This document shows, piece after piece, positions 23,752 to 33,231 of a stretch of 46,026 nt of DNA. A model generated the notes under the pieces. The model did no database searches. It saw only the letters and a program-made list of their open reading frames with translations, and was not told where the DNA came from. The position numbers were made by a program, and so were the translations under genes. Positions within the stretch are counted from its first letter, which is position 1. Each line of letters begins with the position of its first letter. The DNA is from a virus: positions 1-46,026 of the IMG/VR virus record IMGVR_UViG_3300032180_000015; one strand, written 5' to 3'.

Positions 23752-24211
23752 GGTATTTCCAGTTCTTACCACTTCGTATATCGTATATGGCTTTACGGCT
23801 CACATTGAATTTTGAGGCGATATATGTATCGTCGAAATTGAGAGTTATCATGTTCCTAATGTCCAACACATCTCTTTCAGAAAGTACGGAGTGGCCATTT
23901 TTCTCCCCGAAACTGTTTCGTTTTTTACTGACGCAATCTGCGATATTATCCGCCCTGGTGCCAACAAAAAGATGGTCTGGATTAACACAAGCAGGAACGT
24001 CACACGTATGTAGAATACATTTTCCTTCAGGAATAGCCCCATGACGCGATACATATGCAATTCGATGCGTAAGAGAGGGCGCCTGACCAGCTCGGGTAGC
24101 AATTACCCCATAGCCGAATTTATTCAGGCATCCTTGGTAAATCCAACATCCGGCCGCCTGCTTGATAATCTTGCGCCACAATCGTACTTCCGGAGAAGTC
24201 TGCTTTCCCAT
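23726..24211 (-). CDS. HNH homing endonuclease
   Basis: 161 residues on the opposite strand to everything around it. The HNH_3-type core is GCWIYQGCLNKFGYGVIAT, LTHRIAYVSRHG, ILHTCDVPACVNPDHLFVGTRADNI (His68, Asn77, His80). The C-terminal part has a resolvase/NUMOD-like helix-turn-helix (SERDVLDIRNMITLNFDDTYIASKFNVSRKAIYDIRSG) for target recognition. The DNA looks more AT-rich than its neighbours. The gene fills the gap between the KTSC gene and the fibre gene, with its start three bases from the fibre start: a free-standing selfish element. Confidence 0.85.
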   Translation of the reverse strand: MGKQTSPEVRLWRKIIKQAAGCWIYQGCLNKFGYGVIATRAGQAPSLTHRIAYVSRHGAIPEGKCILHTCDVPACVNPDHLFVGTRADNIADCVSKKRNSFGEKNGHSVLSERDVLDIRNMITLNFDDTYIASKFNVSRKAIYDIRSGKNWKYLIDHHQSE

Positions 24212-24214
24212 GTC

Positions 24215-27200
24215 ATGCAGTCTACAATATATGTAATTTTTTGTATAGTATTATCTATAGTTTGCGTATCGCAAACTATCAATACAAACCTATTGCCAGC
24301 ATCTAGCGGACTGAATTTGGGGTCGCCAAACCAAAGGTGGAATATATTCGCCAGAAATGTAAATATCGTTGGCACCTGCTCATTGAATGGCGCTTCCTGC
24401 CTTGGTGGGAATGGCAACGTATTCAACGGCATAGGCTTTGGCAATTCGTTTCAGGATGTGCAGTTCATCCCAAAGCCTGCTAACCCGGTAGCGGGAATCT
24501 GCCGACTCTATCTCGACAACACGACATTCCAGTTCAGCGGCATTACCTCAGCCGGGACAAGCTGTATGCCTGCCGGGGGCGGCGGTGGTGGGGGTTCAGG
24601 AACGGTGACCAGCATTTCTACGGGCACAGGGCTGACGGGTGGACCGATAACAGTTACGGGCACGATTGCTTTGTTAGCGAGTTATCAGCTTCCACAGTCT
24701 TGCAGCAATACCCAGATACCGCAGTGGAATGGCGCGACCTGGGGTTGCGCGAATATCTCGTCTGGTTCGATCACTGGAGCCACTACCGGATTCGGCCTGA
24801 TCTCGGTCAGTGGTTCTCCGACTTTGGCTTTCACATTGGCCGGCACAAGCGGAGGCATTCCATACTTCAGCAGTTCGACGACTTGGGCATCGACTGCCGC
24901 GTTGACCGCTAATGGAGTCTTAATTGGCGGCGGCGCTGGAATAGCCCCATCCGCTATCAGTGCCGACACGACTACTACCCATGCCTTATTTGCCACAGCG
25001 AGTGCTCCAGCGTTCAGAGCAATAGCGGCAGGCGATATACCGACGCTGAATCAGAACACTACAGGAACGGCTTCAAACGTCACGGGAACAGTTGCCGTAG
25101 CCAATGGCGGCACGGGGCTTACGGCCGTCACGCAATATGCTGTCCCGGTTGCGAGTGCTGCCAATACCTACAAAACAACGTTCGCGGTGCCGGATTGTAA
25201 TGGTTCCTCGAATGCCCTGAACTTTACCCAAGCCAATCTTCCGGGCACTGATCCCTGGACTTGCCTCTCAATCTCAACCTTGTCAAATCCCATGACGACT
25301 TTGGGAGATGTCATCTATGGCGGAGCCGCTGGAGCAGTGACACGGCTGGCGGGTCCGACTACCCCGGCAACGCCATTCATTCTGACTTCCACTCCCTCGG
25401 GCGGAGTAGCTACGGCACCCTTCTGGAATATTACCGGGGTTTCGGGGAGAACGGTTTCAGGCACATCAGACACGATTCTCGGCTCAGACCGCTCAACCTG
25501 GATTGACTATACGAGCGCTTCATCCGTGGCAGTTACTTTGCCTCAGTCTGGGACTGGCGGGGGGACTTCGTCAGATTTCACTAAGGGCTTTGTCTACAAC
25601 TTCCGGGCAGGGAATGGAGTTGTCACGGTCACTCCTACGACTAGCACAATCAATGGGTTATCGACACTTACGGCACAGAATCAGGACTGCTTCATCTATT
25701 CGGACAATACCAACTACCTGGCAAACTGCTTTGACAATCGCGGCATTCATCCTATCCCGGTAGACACCGGATCAGCCAATGCTTACGTGGTAGCTTGCCC
25801 GAATGTGCAAACTCTTGTCACTGGAGCGCACTGCATAGTCTCATTTGCGAATCCGAACACGACTGCCAGCACGATCAATGTTTCTGGTTTGGGCGTAAAG
25901 AACCTCATGCTTCCAGGGGCGATTGCTTTGACTTCTGGAGCAATTCTAGGTACTCCTGCACCCTATCCGATAACCTACGATGGTACGGAATGGGTACTAC
26001 TGACGAACTCTCTTAGCCCGCCTTCATTGCCATCGGCAGTCAAAGGGCAGCATCCAGAGTCAACCACAACCGGTACTACTTATACGGCGACTTACCCAGG
26101 TTGCATTGATGCGGCGGCATACATGGCCACGCCCTACAATCCGACCCCAGAGAATGAGGATATTGGACTCACTCTGCACAATGCCATTATCGCAGCTACT
26201 ACTAGCAGCAATCTCAGCGGAACTTATTGCATTGATGCACGCTCTATCGTTCCATCCGTGTCCACTTCGGGAGTTAATTACCTCTATGCCAATTCCGATC
26301 CGTGGAGCGGACTTGGAACCAACATCACTCCTGACATTTACTTCCCGAATGCCTACATTCTGACTTCTGTAATGTGGTCAACGCCTTCCTCCTCAGCGGT
26401 CTATGAAGGTATATCCGGCTCGGGGTCATCGAGTACAACACTCTCAGGTTCAGGGATTGCCGCGTGTAATGCGATCACCGGGCCGGGAGCGACTACGGGA
26501 TGCGGCCCGAACAACTATCCCCTATACGACACTTCGACCACTTGCGCGAGTGGGTCGGTAAACTGCGTCCCTGCCACAGGTCCATTTACTTTGGCTGCGG
26601 TCTATTCGACTGGCACGGTTGACATCACCAACACCGGCGCAGCGGCTTGCGGGGCGGCGAACGGAAACAAAGTTGTTTGCGCTTCCAATGCCGGCACGAC
26701 TCTGACAGCGGCGATGGTGGGCGGAAGGATTATCACAGACTGCGGTGCAGCGCCCGGAAACTGCACTCTACCCATAGCAGGTGGGGCAGGCTCTTTCGGA
26801 GTGGCAACGATCAAAGCCTTCACAGCGAACGGCGGGACGCTTCCCGGCGGAGGCACTTGCACACCTATCAACTCTGGAACTGGCTGCTTGACGTTGACGG
26901 CCAACTTCCCAACTGCTAATTGCGTAGCATCATGCACGGTTGAAAACTTCCTCATCGAATTTCCAAATCAGCCAGTCGTGGTCTGCGACGGCTGTCAGGG
27001 AAACAGTTACCGGACTTCTGCCTTCGGGCATGTGTGGCGAAATCTGGCAATCGACGCCAATGGGGTACTGGGAGCGATCGCTTACTATGCTCCAGCCGTT
27101 CAGGAACGCACGCAATACGATAACGTCAGGTTCGGCTTTGAGATTCAGCAGTCCACAAACCATACATCAGCAATCGGCGCGGCGGCGATGTGGGATTATG

Positions 27201-29395
27201 GTCTAGGTGATCCGAACGATCCCGGCCCAGGCCACATGCAAGTCGCTGGGCCGATGCAGATCGCGGCGGGAAACAACGTGCTCGGGACTTCATCCTACGG
27301 GTACATCTATGAAGGTTGGAATCTGCTTCTACAATCAGGGACGCAATGCCCAAGCTATTTCAATCTTGGAACGATCACCGGAAGTTCTGGTAACAAAGTC
27401 AAGGATGCGGCTTGGATTGATGGCTGCGTTGCGGGCGGAGTCTTTGAAACTGGACACCTTGAATTCTTCTCGCATGATGGGATCAATGTTGGTCCGGGAG
27501 CAGGTGCGGCGGTAACTTCTGGAGTCGTCATCGAATCTCCCACTTCCGTTCAATCCAGCGGGGCGAATGCCGTGGTTGAATTCCAGTCAGGTGTCACTAA
27601 TAGTCAGGCCCGAAACGTACAGAGCGGAAACGCTATATGCCTCGTGAAAGATGACAACCTTGGCACACCTTGCCTTGCGACAGGCGCTGGAATCTATCCG
27701 CAATACTGGCAGTCAGGTGCGAGTGTTGATGCGTCAGGAAATGTCATCACTACGGTTGGAAACGTCATCGGCACAAATCTGCGGACTGCCAACACGGTAA
27801 GACTTTTAGGCTCTGGCAACTTAGTTAGCGATGCGACCACGGCAGATGCCTCATACACAGTTGGTAACCTGGCTTGCGTCACAGCAACGAACACAGTGGG
27901 CAACTGCGGAACAGTAGCGGCCAACTCAGCCTTTATTGGAGTCTTGATTGCGAAGGATGGCACTCTGCCAGTATGGGCGGTTAACGGAACGGCGACAGTT
28001 AATTCCAATGCTTCGGTAACCTTCACTGCCGGGGATTACGTTTGCACGGATGCCTCGAATGCTGGCAAGGCTGTGGACAACGGTTCAACGGCTTGCCCGA
28101 ACCCACAACGGCAAGTGGGCATTGTCAAAACTACGAACACGTCAACAAGTCATACAGTCACGTTGAACTTCAGCGCCCCAGCAACGAATGCCACGGGCAC
28201 AGTAACCAGCGCATCTTCGCTGACGAATAACTCTGTCGTGCTCGGGGCAGGTGGGCAGGGAGTACAGACCGTAGCAGGGTTTACGACTGACGGCACAAGT
28301 ATTCTGACTCTTGGTGTGGCCGGCACAAGCGTTGGGACTTTGGCAATCAAGAATGCCACTAGCGGGACGATCACAATCGCTCCGCCTACGGGGGCTCTGG
28401 TAACCCCGACTCTGACGTGGCCAATTACTACAGGCACGCTCTTTGAATCTGCTGGCACGAACACGGGAGCGGCAGGGGCAGTCTATGACTTCTCAGCGCA
28501 GACGACTGCCCCAAGCATCAAACTGCCAGCAGCGGTAGGCGGTACATTGCTAGCAGGGACTGTGACGACAGCCTTATCGGCTCCGGCAGTGTTTCAGAAT
28601 ACGAATTCGACGAATAACAATTCTTCGATGGCGGCGATCTTCACGACTCCCGGTACTTCCACGGGGCAGGTGACGGCTTACTTTAACGGGGCGACTACAG
28701 GGGCAGCACTAATTAAAGCGGGAACTGGAGGGACTGTAGCTTCTGGGGCTATCTCTGGCCAAACTGATGTTTTTGTAGTTCAACCGACTGGTTATACCGC
28801 TTTCGGAACTGACCCGGCTTGTACCGGCGGAACTGGTGGAGGATGGTGCGCGACAGAAGGCACGGGAGCCACGGGTAAGTCTAGTACGGGAGAAATGTGG
28901 GCTGATAGTGCCAATCACAATATCCGATGGAATTCCAATAATGCGACTACGCAGGGACTTCCGGTAAGCGTGATGCTCACGAGTCAGTACACGAATTCGA
29001 CTACTGGCTTCACCAATGTCACCGGAACTAATAGTCTGGCATTCTCTGCTGCGGCTAGCACGAATTACACTATGACCTGCACGCTTTACTATCAGGCAGC
29101 ATCGACGGGTGGATTGAATATTGAGTTCACCGGCCCAGCCTCGCCAACCAACATCACTTACTCATTAGTCGATCCAGGGTCAGCTACGACATTGGTGCAG
29201 GCAGCGGTTGCCACTGCTTATAGCACATCCCTTGGTGCGGCGGTTACGACTGCCACGACTAACTTTCCGGCGACAGTCACGCTTAGTCTCCAAAATGGAA
29301 CGAATGCTGGAACCGTTCAGATGCTTGCTAAGAGTTCGGCAGCCGCGCAACTTCAAATTCAGAGCGGGAGTTTTTGTGTATGGCAGTCGCAATGA
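24215..29395 (+). CDS. giant tail fibre-like protein with signal peptide
   Basis: 1726 residues from ATG 24215; the frame extends left to 24041 only as the shadow of the antisense HNH gene. Residues 1-21 (MQSTIYVIFCIVLSIVCVSQ...) look like a signal peptide. Then follow the NLLP-GLNLGS-QRW module shared with 16241, a Gly linker, fibre repeats (NGGTGLT; GTVTSISTGTGLTGG; LTWPITTGTLF) and a central region with paired cysteines (about residues 560-900) and a possible beta-helix (WRNLAIDANGVLGAIAYYAP). The C-terminal domain ends QIQSGSFCVWQSQ. Thr/Ser/Gly-rich, probably trimeric; host recognition is the likely role. Confidence 0.75.
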   Translation: MQSTIYVIFCIVLSIVCVSQTINTNLLPASSGLNLGSPNQRWNIFARNVNIVGTCSLNGASCLGGNGNVFNGIGFGNSFQDVQFIPKPANPVAGICRLYLDNTTFQFSGITSAGTSCMPAGGGGGGGSGTVTSISTGTGLTGGPITVTGTIALLASYQLPQSCSNTQIPQWNGATWGCANISSGSITGATTGFGLISVSGSPTLAFTLAGTSGGIPYFSSSTTWASTAALTANGVLIGGGAGIAPSAISADTTTTHALFATASAPAFRAIAAGDIPTLNQNTTGTASNVTGTVAVANGGTGLTAVTQYAVPVASAANTYKTTFAVPDCNGSSNALNFTQANLPGTDPWTCLSISTLSNPMTTLGDVIYGGAAGAVTRLAGPTTPATPFILTSTPSGGVATAPFWNITGVSGRTVSGTSDTILGSDRSTWIDYTSASSVAVTLPQSGTGGGTSSDFTKGFVYNFRAGNGVVTVTPTTSTINGLSTLTAQNQDCFIYSDNTNYLANCFDNRGIHPIPVDTGSANAYVVACPNVQTLVTGAHCIVSFANPNTTASTINVSGLGVKNLMLPGAIALTSGAILGTPAPYPITYDGTEWVLLTNSLSPPSLPSAVKGQHPESTTTGTTYTATYPGCIDAAAYMATPYNPTPENEDIGLTLHNAIIAATTSSNLSGTYCIDARSIVPSVSTSGVNYLYANSDPWSGLGTNITPDIYFPNAYILTSVMWSTPSSSAVYEGISGSGSSSTTLSGSGIAACNAITGPGATTGCGPNNYPLYDTSTTCASGSVNCVPATGPFTLAAVYSTGTVDITNTGAAACGAANGNKVVCASNAGTTLTAAMVGGRIITDCGAAPGNCTLPIAGGAGSFGVATIKAFTANGGTLPGGGTCTPINSGTGCLTLTANFPTANCVASCTVENFLIEFPNQPVVVCDGCQGNSYRTSAFGHVWRNLAIDANGVLGAIAYYAPAVQERTQYDNVRFGFEIQQSTNHTSAIGAAAMWDYGLGDPNDPGPGHMQVAGPMQIAAGNNVLGTSSYGYIYEGWNLLLQSGTQCPSYFNLGTITGSSGNKVKDAAWIDGCVAGGVFETGHLEFFSHDGINVGPGAGAAVTSGVVIESPTSVQSSGANAVVEFQSGVTNSQARNVQSGNAICLVKDDNLGTPCLATGAGIYPQYWQSGASVDASGNVITTVGNVIGTNLRTANTVRLLGSGNLVSDATTADASYTVGNLACVTATNTVGNCGTVAANSAFIGVLIAKDGTLPVWAVNGTATVNSNASVTFTAGDYVCTDASNAGKAVDNGSTACPNPQRQVGIVKTTNTSTSHTVTLNFSAPATNATGTVTSASSLTNNSVVLGAGGQGVQTVAGFTTDGTSILTLGVAGTSVGTLAIKNATSGTITIAPPTGALVTPTLTWPITTGTLFESAGTNTGAAGAVYDFSAQTTAPSIKLPAAVGGTLLAGTVTTALSAPAVFQNTNSTNNNSSMAAIFTTPGTSTGQVTAYFNGATTGAALIKAGTGGTVASGAISGQTDVFVVQPTGYTAFGTDPACTGGTGGGWCATEGTGATGKSSTGEMWADSANHNIRWNSNNATTQGLPVSVMLTSQYTNSTTGFTNVTGTNSLAFSAAASTNYTMTCTLYYQAASTGGLNIEFTGPASPTNITYSLVDPGSATTLVQAAVATAYSTSLGAAVTTATTNFPATVTLSLQNGTNAGTVQMLAKSSAAAQLQIQSGSFCVWQSQ

Positions 29396-30147
29396 GAAAA
29401 CGTCTTCTTCTGATTCCGCTGCTATGGTGCGCTCAGGCATTTGGAATTACTGCATTAGGACCGGACACACCCAGCCATACTGGCGGAGCGGATTGCAACA
29501 TCATCGCTTCGGTCAATAGCGCCAACTCCGCTTTGATTGTAGGCGGAACAAACACAGTCCCGAACACGTTGACTATTTCTGACACCGATGGCGATACATT
29601 CACTTCGGCCTTTTCTCAGTTTTGCGAAGCGACAAACGCCAACTGCATGAATGCGTGGGTGGTGAACTGGAAGAACACGAATGCCAGCGAAAATATCGAC
29701 ATTCACGGAACGAGCACAACGAACTGGATTTTCTGTCTCGACCTACAGTACAGCGGTTTCAGTAGCAATGCGACAGTCGATAAATTTGCCAGCGCCTCAT
29801 TCACAACCACAACCGCGTTTGTTACCGGAACCACGGCAACCACTACCGCAGCCAACGAAGCGCTAATTGGGATTATCACAGTCAAAGCCGATCCGAGCAC
29901 GACCTCAACCGGCTCTGGCTACGGTAATTTCATTTCGACCAATGCCTCTCCGCCGTTTGCCCTTTATGCACTGGAAGATCAGGTGGTAAGTTCCACTGGG
30001 GCATATCAGGCAACCATGACGGGCACGAACGCAGTCACGGGCGGCGGGATGATTGTCACGCTGAAGCAGGGTGGGGGCGGAGCAGCAGTTCCGGGAACTA
30101 CTTTATTGCCTAAAACTGCAGCCTTACTGAAGACAACGGTCCTATGA
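29392..30147 (+). CDS. fibre-associated/secreted beta protein with signal peptide
   Basis: 251 residues from ATG 29392 (ATGA). MRKRLLLIPLLWCAQAFG is a good signal peptide. The mature part is Thr/Ser/Ala-rich and beta (TNTVPNTLTISDTDGDTFTSAFSQF; NENIDIHGTSTTNWIF-like strands), with Cys near the start and a basic C-terminus after GGGGAAVPGTTLLP. It resembles uncharacterised surface proteins of soil bacteria and their phages. Coupled to fibre and beta-helix genes on both sides. Confidence 0.55.
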   Translation: MRKRLLLIPLLWCAQAFGITALGPDTPSHTGGADCNIIASVNSANSALIVGGTNTVPNTLTISDTDGDTFTSAFSQFCEATNANCMNAWVVNWKNTNASENIDIHGTSTTNWIFCLDLQYSGFSSNATVDKFASASFTTTTAFVTGTTATTTAANEALIGIITVKADPSTTSTGSGYGNFISTNASPPFALYALEDQVVSSTGAYQATMTGTNAVTGGGMIVTLKQGGGGAAVPGTTLLPKTAALLKTTVL

Positions 30148-31772
30148 AGCAATGGATATTTATTTTCGTCTTACTGACCGCTCCATTACTTCATGCTACA
30201 AACGCTGTCTATATCAGTGATGCCGGAGCGGGGACGCAGGATGGTTCAAGTTGCGCCAATGCGAAACCTCATTCCTACTTCAACACAGCGGGAAACTGGT
30301 CAGCGACACCCACTGGAATTCAGATCGGGCCGGACACGACAGTCCATACGTGTGGCACTTTTACCGGAGCGCTCAACGCGACCGAACTACAATTCCAGGG
30401 AAGCGGCACCAGCGGGCATCCCGTCATTCTGTTCATGGAGACCGGAACCGATTTTACTTCTCCAGCGTGGAACAACTCAGGCGGGACGATTGACTGTAAC
30501 GGGCAGTCGTTTTGGACGATTGACGGTGGAACAAACGGAACCATCGAGAACACCGACAACGGAGACTGGCTCGACAATCAAAATGCCACAGAAGCGATTT
30601 CCTCCTCGACAGGAGTCTTCTGCAACAACGCCACCGTTAAAGATTTAATCATCAAAAATATCTACATCAAAGTTCAGGGAATCAACGACAACGCCAACTC
30701 TTGCGGGCCATCACACACCGCGCTCTGCCCTGGCGATAACACCCAATTTATGAACTTCCTTGGGCATGACGTGCTGGTGACCCGCAATACGATGAGCTAT
30801 GCGGCAGAAGGTGTTGCGTTGCCAGGGCAGAATGGAACTGCCAATCAAGAAGTTTCATTCAACACGATTACGTTCTGTTCCCGATGCGTGGTGTTAGGCA
30901 CCGGACCAGCCCAGGGCTCGACTGGCATTTCGATTCACGACAATGATTTCGGCGGTGGCGCTTATCTGTGGGACAACACCGCGAACAACTATCACCATGA
31001 CGTGATCCAGTTAGTCTGCGAAAGCAACACTCAGCCCTGCATGACCAATCCGCAAATCTACAACAACTATGTGCATGGGGTGTGGTCAACAACCGGTCAC
31101 ACAACCTCGTTCTTCTTTGGAGACGACTACACAACATCGAAGATCACGGGACTTGTGCAGTACAACAACGTGATCTCATCCGATTCGGGCGATGTGGGTG
31201 TAGCTAGTTCTTATTTATCGGGAGCCACGGGCGGCACGACGGTTGCCAATAATACGATCCTCCTTAACCCGACATCGGGAGGAAACGGTTGCAACGGAAT
31301 GCAGCCAAGCCCGAGCTTTATCTACAACAACATTCTAGCGAAATGCGGAAACGCACTGTACGCTCCAAACGGAACCACCGGGCTTACGGTTGATTACAAC
31401 CTCTACTACAGTCTGGCTGGAAGCGGATGGGCAAATGACACCTTCGCTCAGTGGCAAAGCGCCGGATTCGATGCTCATGGCCAGAATGGAAACAACCCCA
31501 ATCTGAACGCCAATTTTACCTTGTCTGCCGGTTCTCCGGCGATTGGCGCAGGGAAAAATCTGACAAGCTCTTGCAGTGGCAGTCTTGCGGGACTTTGCAC
31601 TGGCGCTCCGCAGACTTTCGGAAGAACCGGAGCCTGCGGTACGGGATGCGTACCAAGAGCGGCGAGTGGAGCATGGGACCAAGGGGCATATCCGTTTTCC
31701 AATGCGCCCCCTGTATTGCCCTCTCCGGCTTTCAGTATGTTCAGCTTGCTCAATCCCTTGGAGGTTCCATGA
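30144..31772 (+). CDS. secreted right-handed beta-helix protein (tailspike/depolymerase candidate)
   Basis: 542 residues from ATG 30144 (ATGA). Signal peptide MKQWIFIFVLLTAPLLHATNA. The mature protein has parallel beta-helix coils: IDCNGQSFWTIDGG, NATVKDLIIKNIYIK, HDVLVTRNTMSYAAEGV, NQEVSFNTITFCSRCVVL, ISIHDNDFGGG, PQIYNNYVHGVW, GLVQYNNVISSD, TVANNTILLNP, SFIYNNILAK. It ends in a beta-helix-capping ASGAWDQGAY. Paired cysteines (SCGPSHTALC, CESNTQPC, CGTGC) suggest an oxidising compartment. Pectate-lyase-like fold; catalytic residues not identified. Confidence 0.7.
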   Translation: MKQWIFIFVLLTAPLLHATNAVYISDAGAGTQDGSSCANAKPHSYFNTAGNWSATPTGIQIGPDTTVHTCGTFTGALNATELQFQGSGTSGHPVILFMETGTDFTSPAWNNSGGTIDCNGQSFWTIDGGTNGTIENTDNGDWLDNQNATEAISSSTGVFCNNATVKDLIIKNIYIKVQGINDNANSCGPSHTALCPGDNTQFMNFLGHDVLVTRNTMSYAAEGVALPGQNGTANQEVSFNTITFCSRCVVLGTGPAQGSTGISIHDNDFGGGAYLWDNTANNYHHDVIQLVCESNTQPCMTNPQIYNNYVHGVWSTTGHTTSFFFGDDYTTSKITGLVQYNNVISSDSGDVGVASSYLSGATGGTTVANNTILLNPTSGGNGCNGMQPSPSFIYNNILAKCGNALYAPNGTTGLTVDYNLYYSLAGSGWANDTFAQWQSAGFDAHGQNGNNPNLNANFTLSAGSPAIGAGKNLTSSCSGSLAGLCTGAPQTFGRTGACGTGCVPRAASGAWDQGAYPFSNAPPVLPSPAFSMFSLLNPLEVP

Positions 31773-32104
31773 TTCCTACAGACCCGATACTTTCCTCTGT
31801 GACGGCGGCGGCAGCTTGTTCGATGCTGCTTGACCGCATCCAAAAGAGTAAACTGATTCCGTGGGTCAACGCCCATTCAACTAGCATTAACCTGACTGCG
31901 AAGTTGGTGATGTCAGGTCTGGCCACAATTGGGATTGCCCATGCCTGGACACCCGCTGTCACCGGAGGAGGAACTTTGGTATTAACGATTCCCTCACTTC
32001 CGGTGATTGGAATAGGACTCTGGCACTGGTTTGGGCAGTTTGCTATTCAACATGGATTTGGGCAGATTATCAGTCCAGACCCACCGAAACCGCCAACTTC
32101 GTAG
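31769..32104 (+). CDS. holin candidate (multi-TM small protein)
   Basis: 111 residues from ATG 31769 (ATGA); the frame to 31451 is a shadow. Hydrophobic segments lie at about 6-22 (PILSSVTAAAACSMLL), 43-60 (LTAKLVMSGLATIGIAHAW) and 68-92 (GTLVLTIPSLPVIGIGLWHWFG), with a short polar C-terminus. Size, membrane topology and position two kilobases before the endolysin support a holin. Confidence 0.55.
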   Translation: MIPTDPILSSVTAAAACSMLLDRIQKSKLIPWVNAHSTSINLTAKLVMSGLATIGIAHAWTPAVTGGGTLVLTIPSLPVIGIGLWHWFGQFAIQHGFGQIISPDPPKPPTS

Positions 32105-32113
32105 GGAGGAAAA

Positions 32114-32668
32114 ATGTGTTCACTGTTCTCGATGCTGATTTGGCCAGCTCTCTCCTACAACTTGCGATTACTTGCGTGGGGTATTGGTTTAGCTGCTGGT
32201 ACTCGGATTATCTTCGCCGTCGCAGAGTATCTTATCGGCAGACAAATCGACAGAAAAGACGGGTCAACTGTTTCCAGAGAACTGTGGCTTTCTTCAAGGC
32301 TCTTGGCCGTGATCACTAAGATGCCGAGAATTCGCAAATTTGTGCATCGTATGGTGCCGTTGTTCGTAATATTCCTTCTGGGATACGCAACCCGCGATTT
32401 GCAGTTCTACCGCGACACAGACCGCTTCCGCATCAAGGTCGACAGAGTGGATGGGCCATATCGGTATTGGGTCCACAAAAACTCGGAAACCCCTTGGCTT
32501 CTGAAGGTCTGCGATGACATCGGCGATCCCGGATTCGATGAAGGCGATTGGATTGACCTGACCGTGCTCAAGACTGGACCTTGTATGAGCCTGCATCAGC
32601 CGTATGGATTTGTGGCCGTTCCCGGTCACGCAAAGAATCGTGACATTACATTCAAGGAGACACGATGA
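32114..32668 (+). CDS. membrane protein with C-terminal soluble domain
   Basis: 184 residues with a strong GGGAGG Shine-Dalgarno before ATG 32114. Hydrophobic segments LLAWGIGLAAGTRIIFAVAEYLI (about 18-40) and MVPLFVIFLLGYAT (about 79-92) bracket a basic loop. The C-terminal half is beta-rich (RFRIKVDRVDGPYRYWVH; FDEGDWIDLTVLKTG). Lysis-module membrane protein; no family recognised. Confidence 0.55.
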   Translation: MCSLFSMLIWPALSYNLRLLAWGIGLAAGTRIIFAVAEYLIGRQIDRKDGSTVSRELWLSSRLLAVITKMPRIRKFVHRMVPLFVIFLLGYATRDLQFYRDTDRFRIKVDRVDGPYRYWVHKNSETPWLLKVCDDIGDPGFDEGDWIDLTVLKTGPCMSLHQPYGFVAVPGHAKNRDITFKETR

Positions 32669-32883
32669 GCGAATACAACCAGACCTACGACGAAGCAATA
32701 GCCTCAGTGCAAAGCGGGGTGAATATCTTCGCTACCTACACGGGCATCTACCCTCAATATCTCGAAAAGCACGGTTCTGACATTTGGATTGCGGGATCAG
32801 CGCCAGCAGCGCCTTACACGCCGACCGCCCAAGACAAGGCGGCAACGAACTGGATTAGTGGCGGAGATCAACCGCCAAAGTAG
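32665..32883 (+). CDS. small hypothetical lysis-module protein
   Basis: 72 residues, ATGA overlap and AAGGAG upstream. Polar with a Pro-rich tail (SAPAAPYTPTAQDKAATNWISGGDQPPK). No family recognised. The next gene starts right after its TAG. Confidence 0.5.
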   Translation: MSEYNQTYDEAIASVQSGVNIFATYTGIYPQYLEKHGSDIWIAGSAPAAPYTPTAQDKAATNWISGGDQPPK

Positions 32884-33231
32884 ATGGCCGATAGCATTCA
32901 GCATGAACGGGAGTTACGGGAGCAGTGGCAGAACTCCCATGATCGACTGCACGCGCTGGATAAAGAAGCTCTGGTACTGGCGCGGGCAGAAATAGAACGA
33001 CGGCTTGATGATATGAACCGTTTCCGCGATCAGATCGAGGTTGAGCGTGGAGAGTTTTTAAGGCGGGATATCTACGACGAGCAGCATGAAGCCATCAAGA
33101 CGGACTTCGACCTTCGTCTAAAGCAACTGGAAACCAGCAAGTCGAATCTCGAAGGGAAGATGTGGGCAATGGGAGCTGGTATCAGCGCCATTGCGGTTGG
33201 ATTGAATCTTCTGCTTCACTACATAAGGTGA
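32884..33231 (+). CDS. coiled-coil protein with C-terminal TM helix (lysis accessory)
   Basis: 115 residues: a charged coiled coil (LDKEALVLARAEIERRLDDMNRFRDQIEVERGEFLRR ... LRLKQLETSKSNLEGK) followed by one C-terminal membrane helix (MGAGISAIAVGLNLLLHYI). This layout is common next to phage endolysins. It might act with the holin or as a membrane tether. TGATG overlap with the endolysin. Confidence 0.6.
   Translation: MADSIQHERELREQWQNSHDRLHALDKEALVLARAEIERRLDDMNRFRDQIEVERGEFLRRDIYDEQHEAIKTDFDLRLKQLETSKSNLEGKMWAMGAGISAIAVGLNLLLHYIR

Noticed and set aside
24041-24214. 58-residue N-terminal extension of the giant fibre
   Set aside because: It is the antisense of the HNH gene; the signal peptide begins at ATG 24215 and matches neighbouring fibre proteins.
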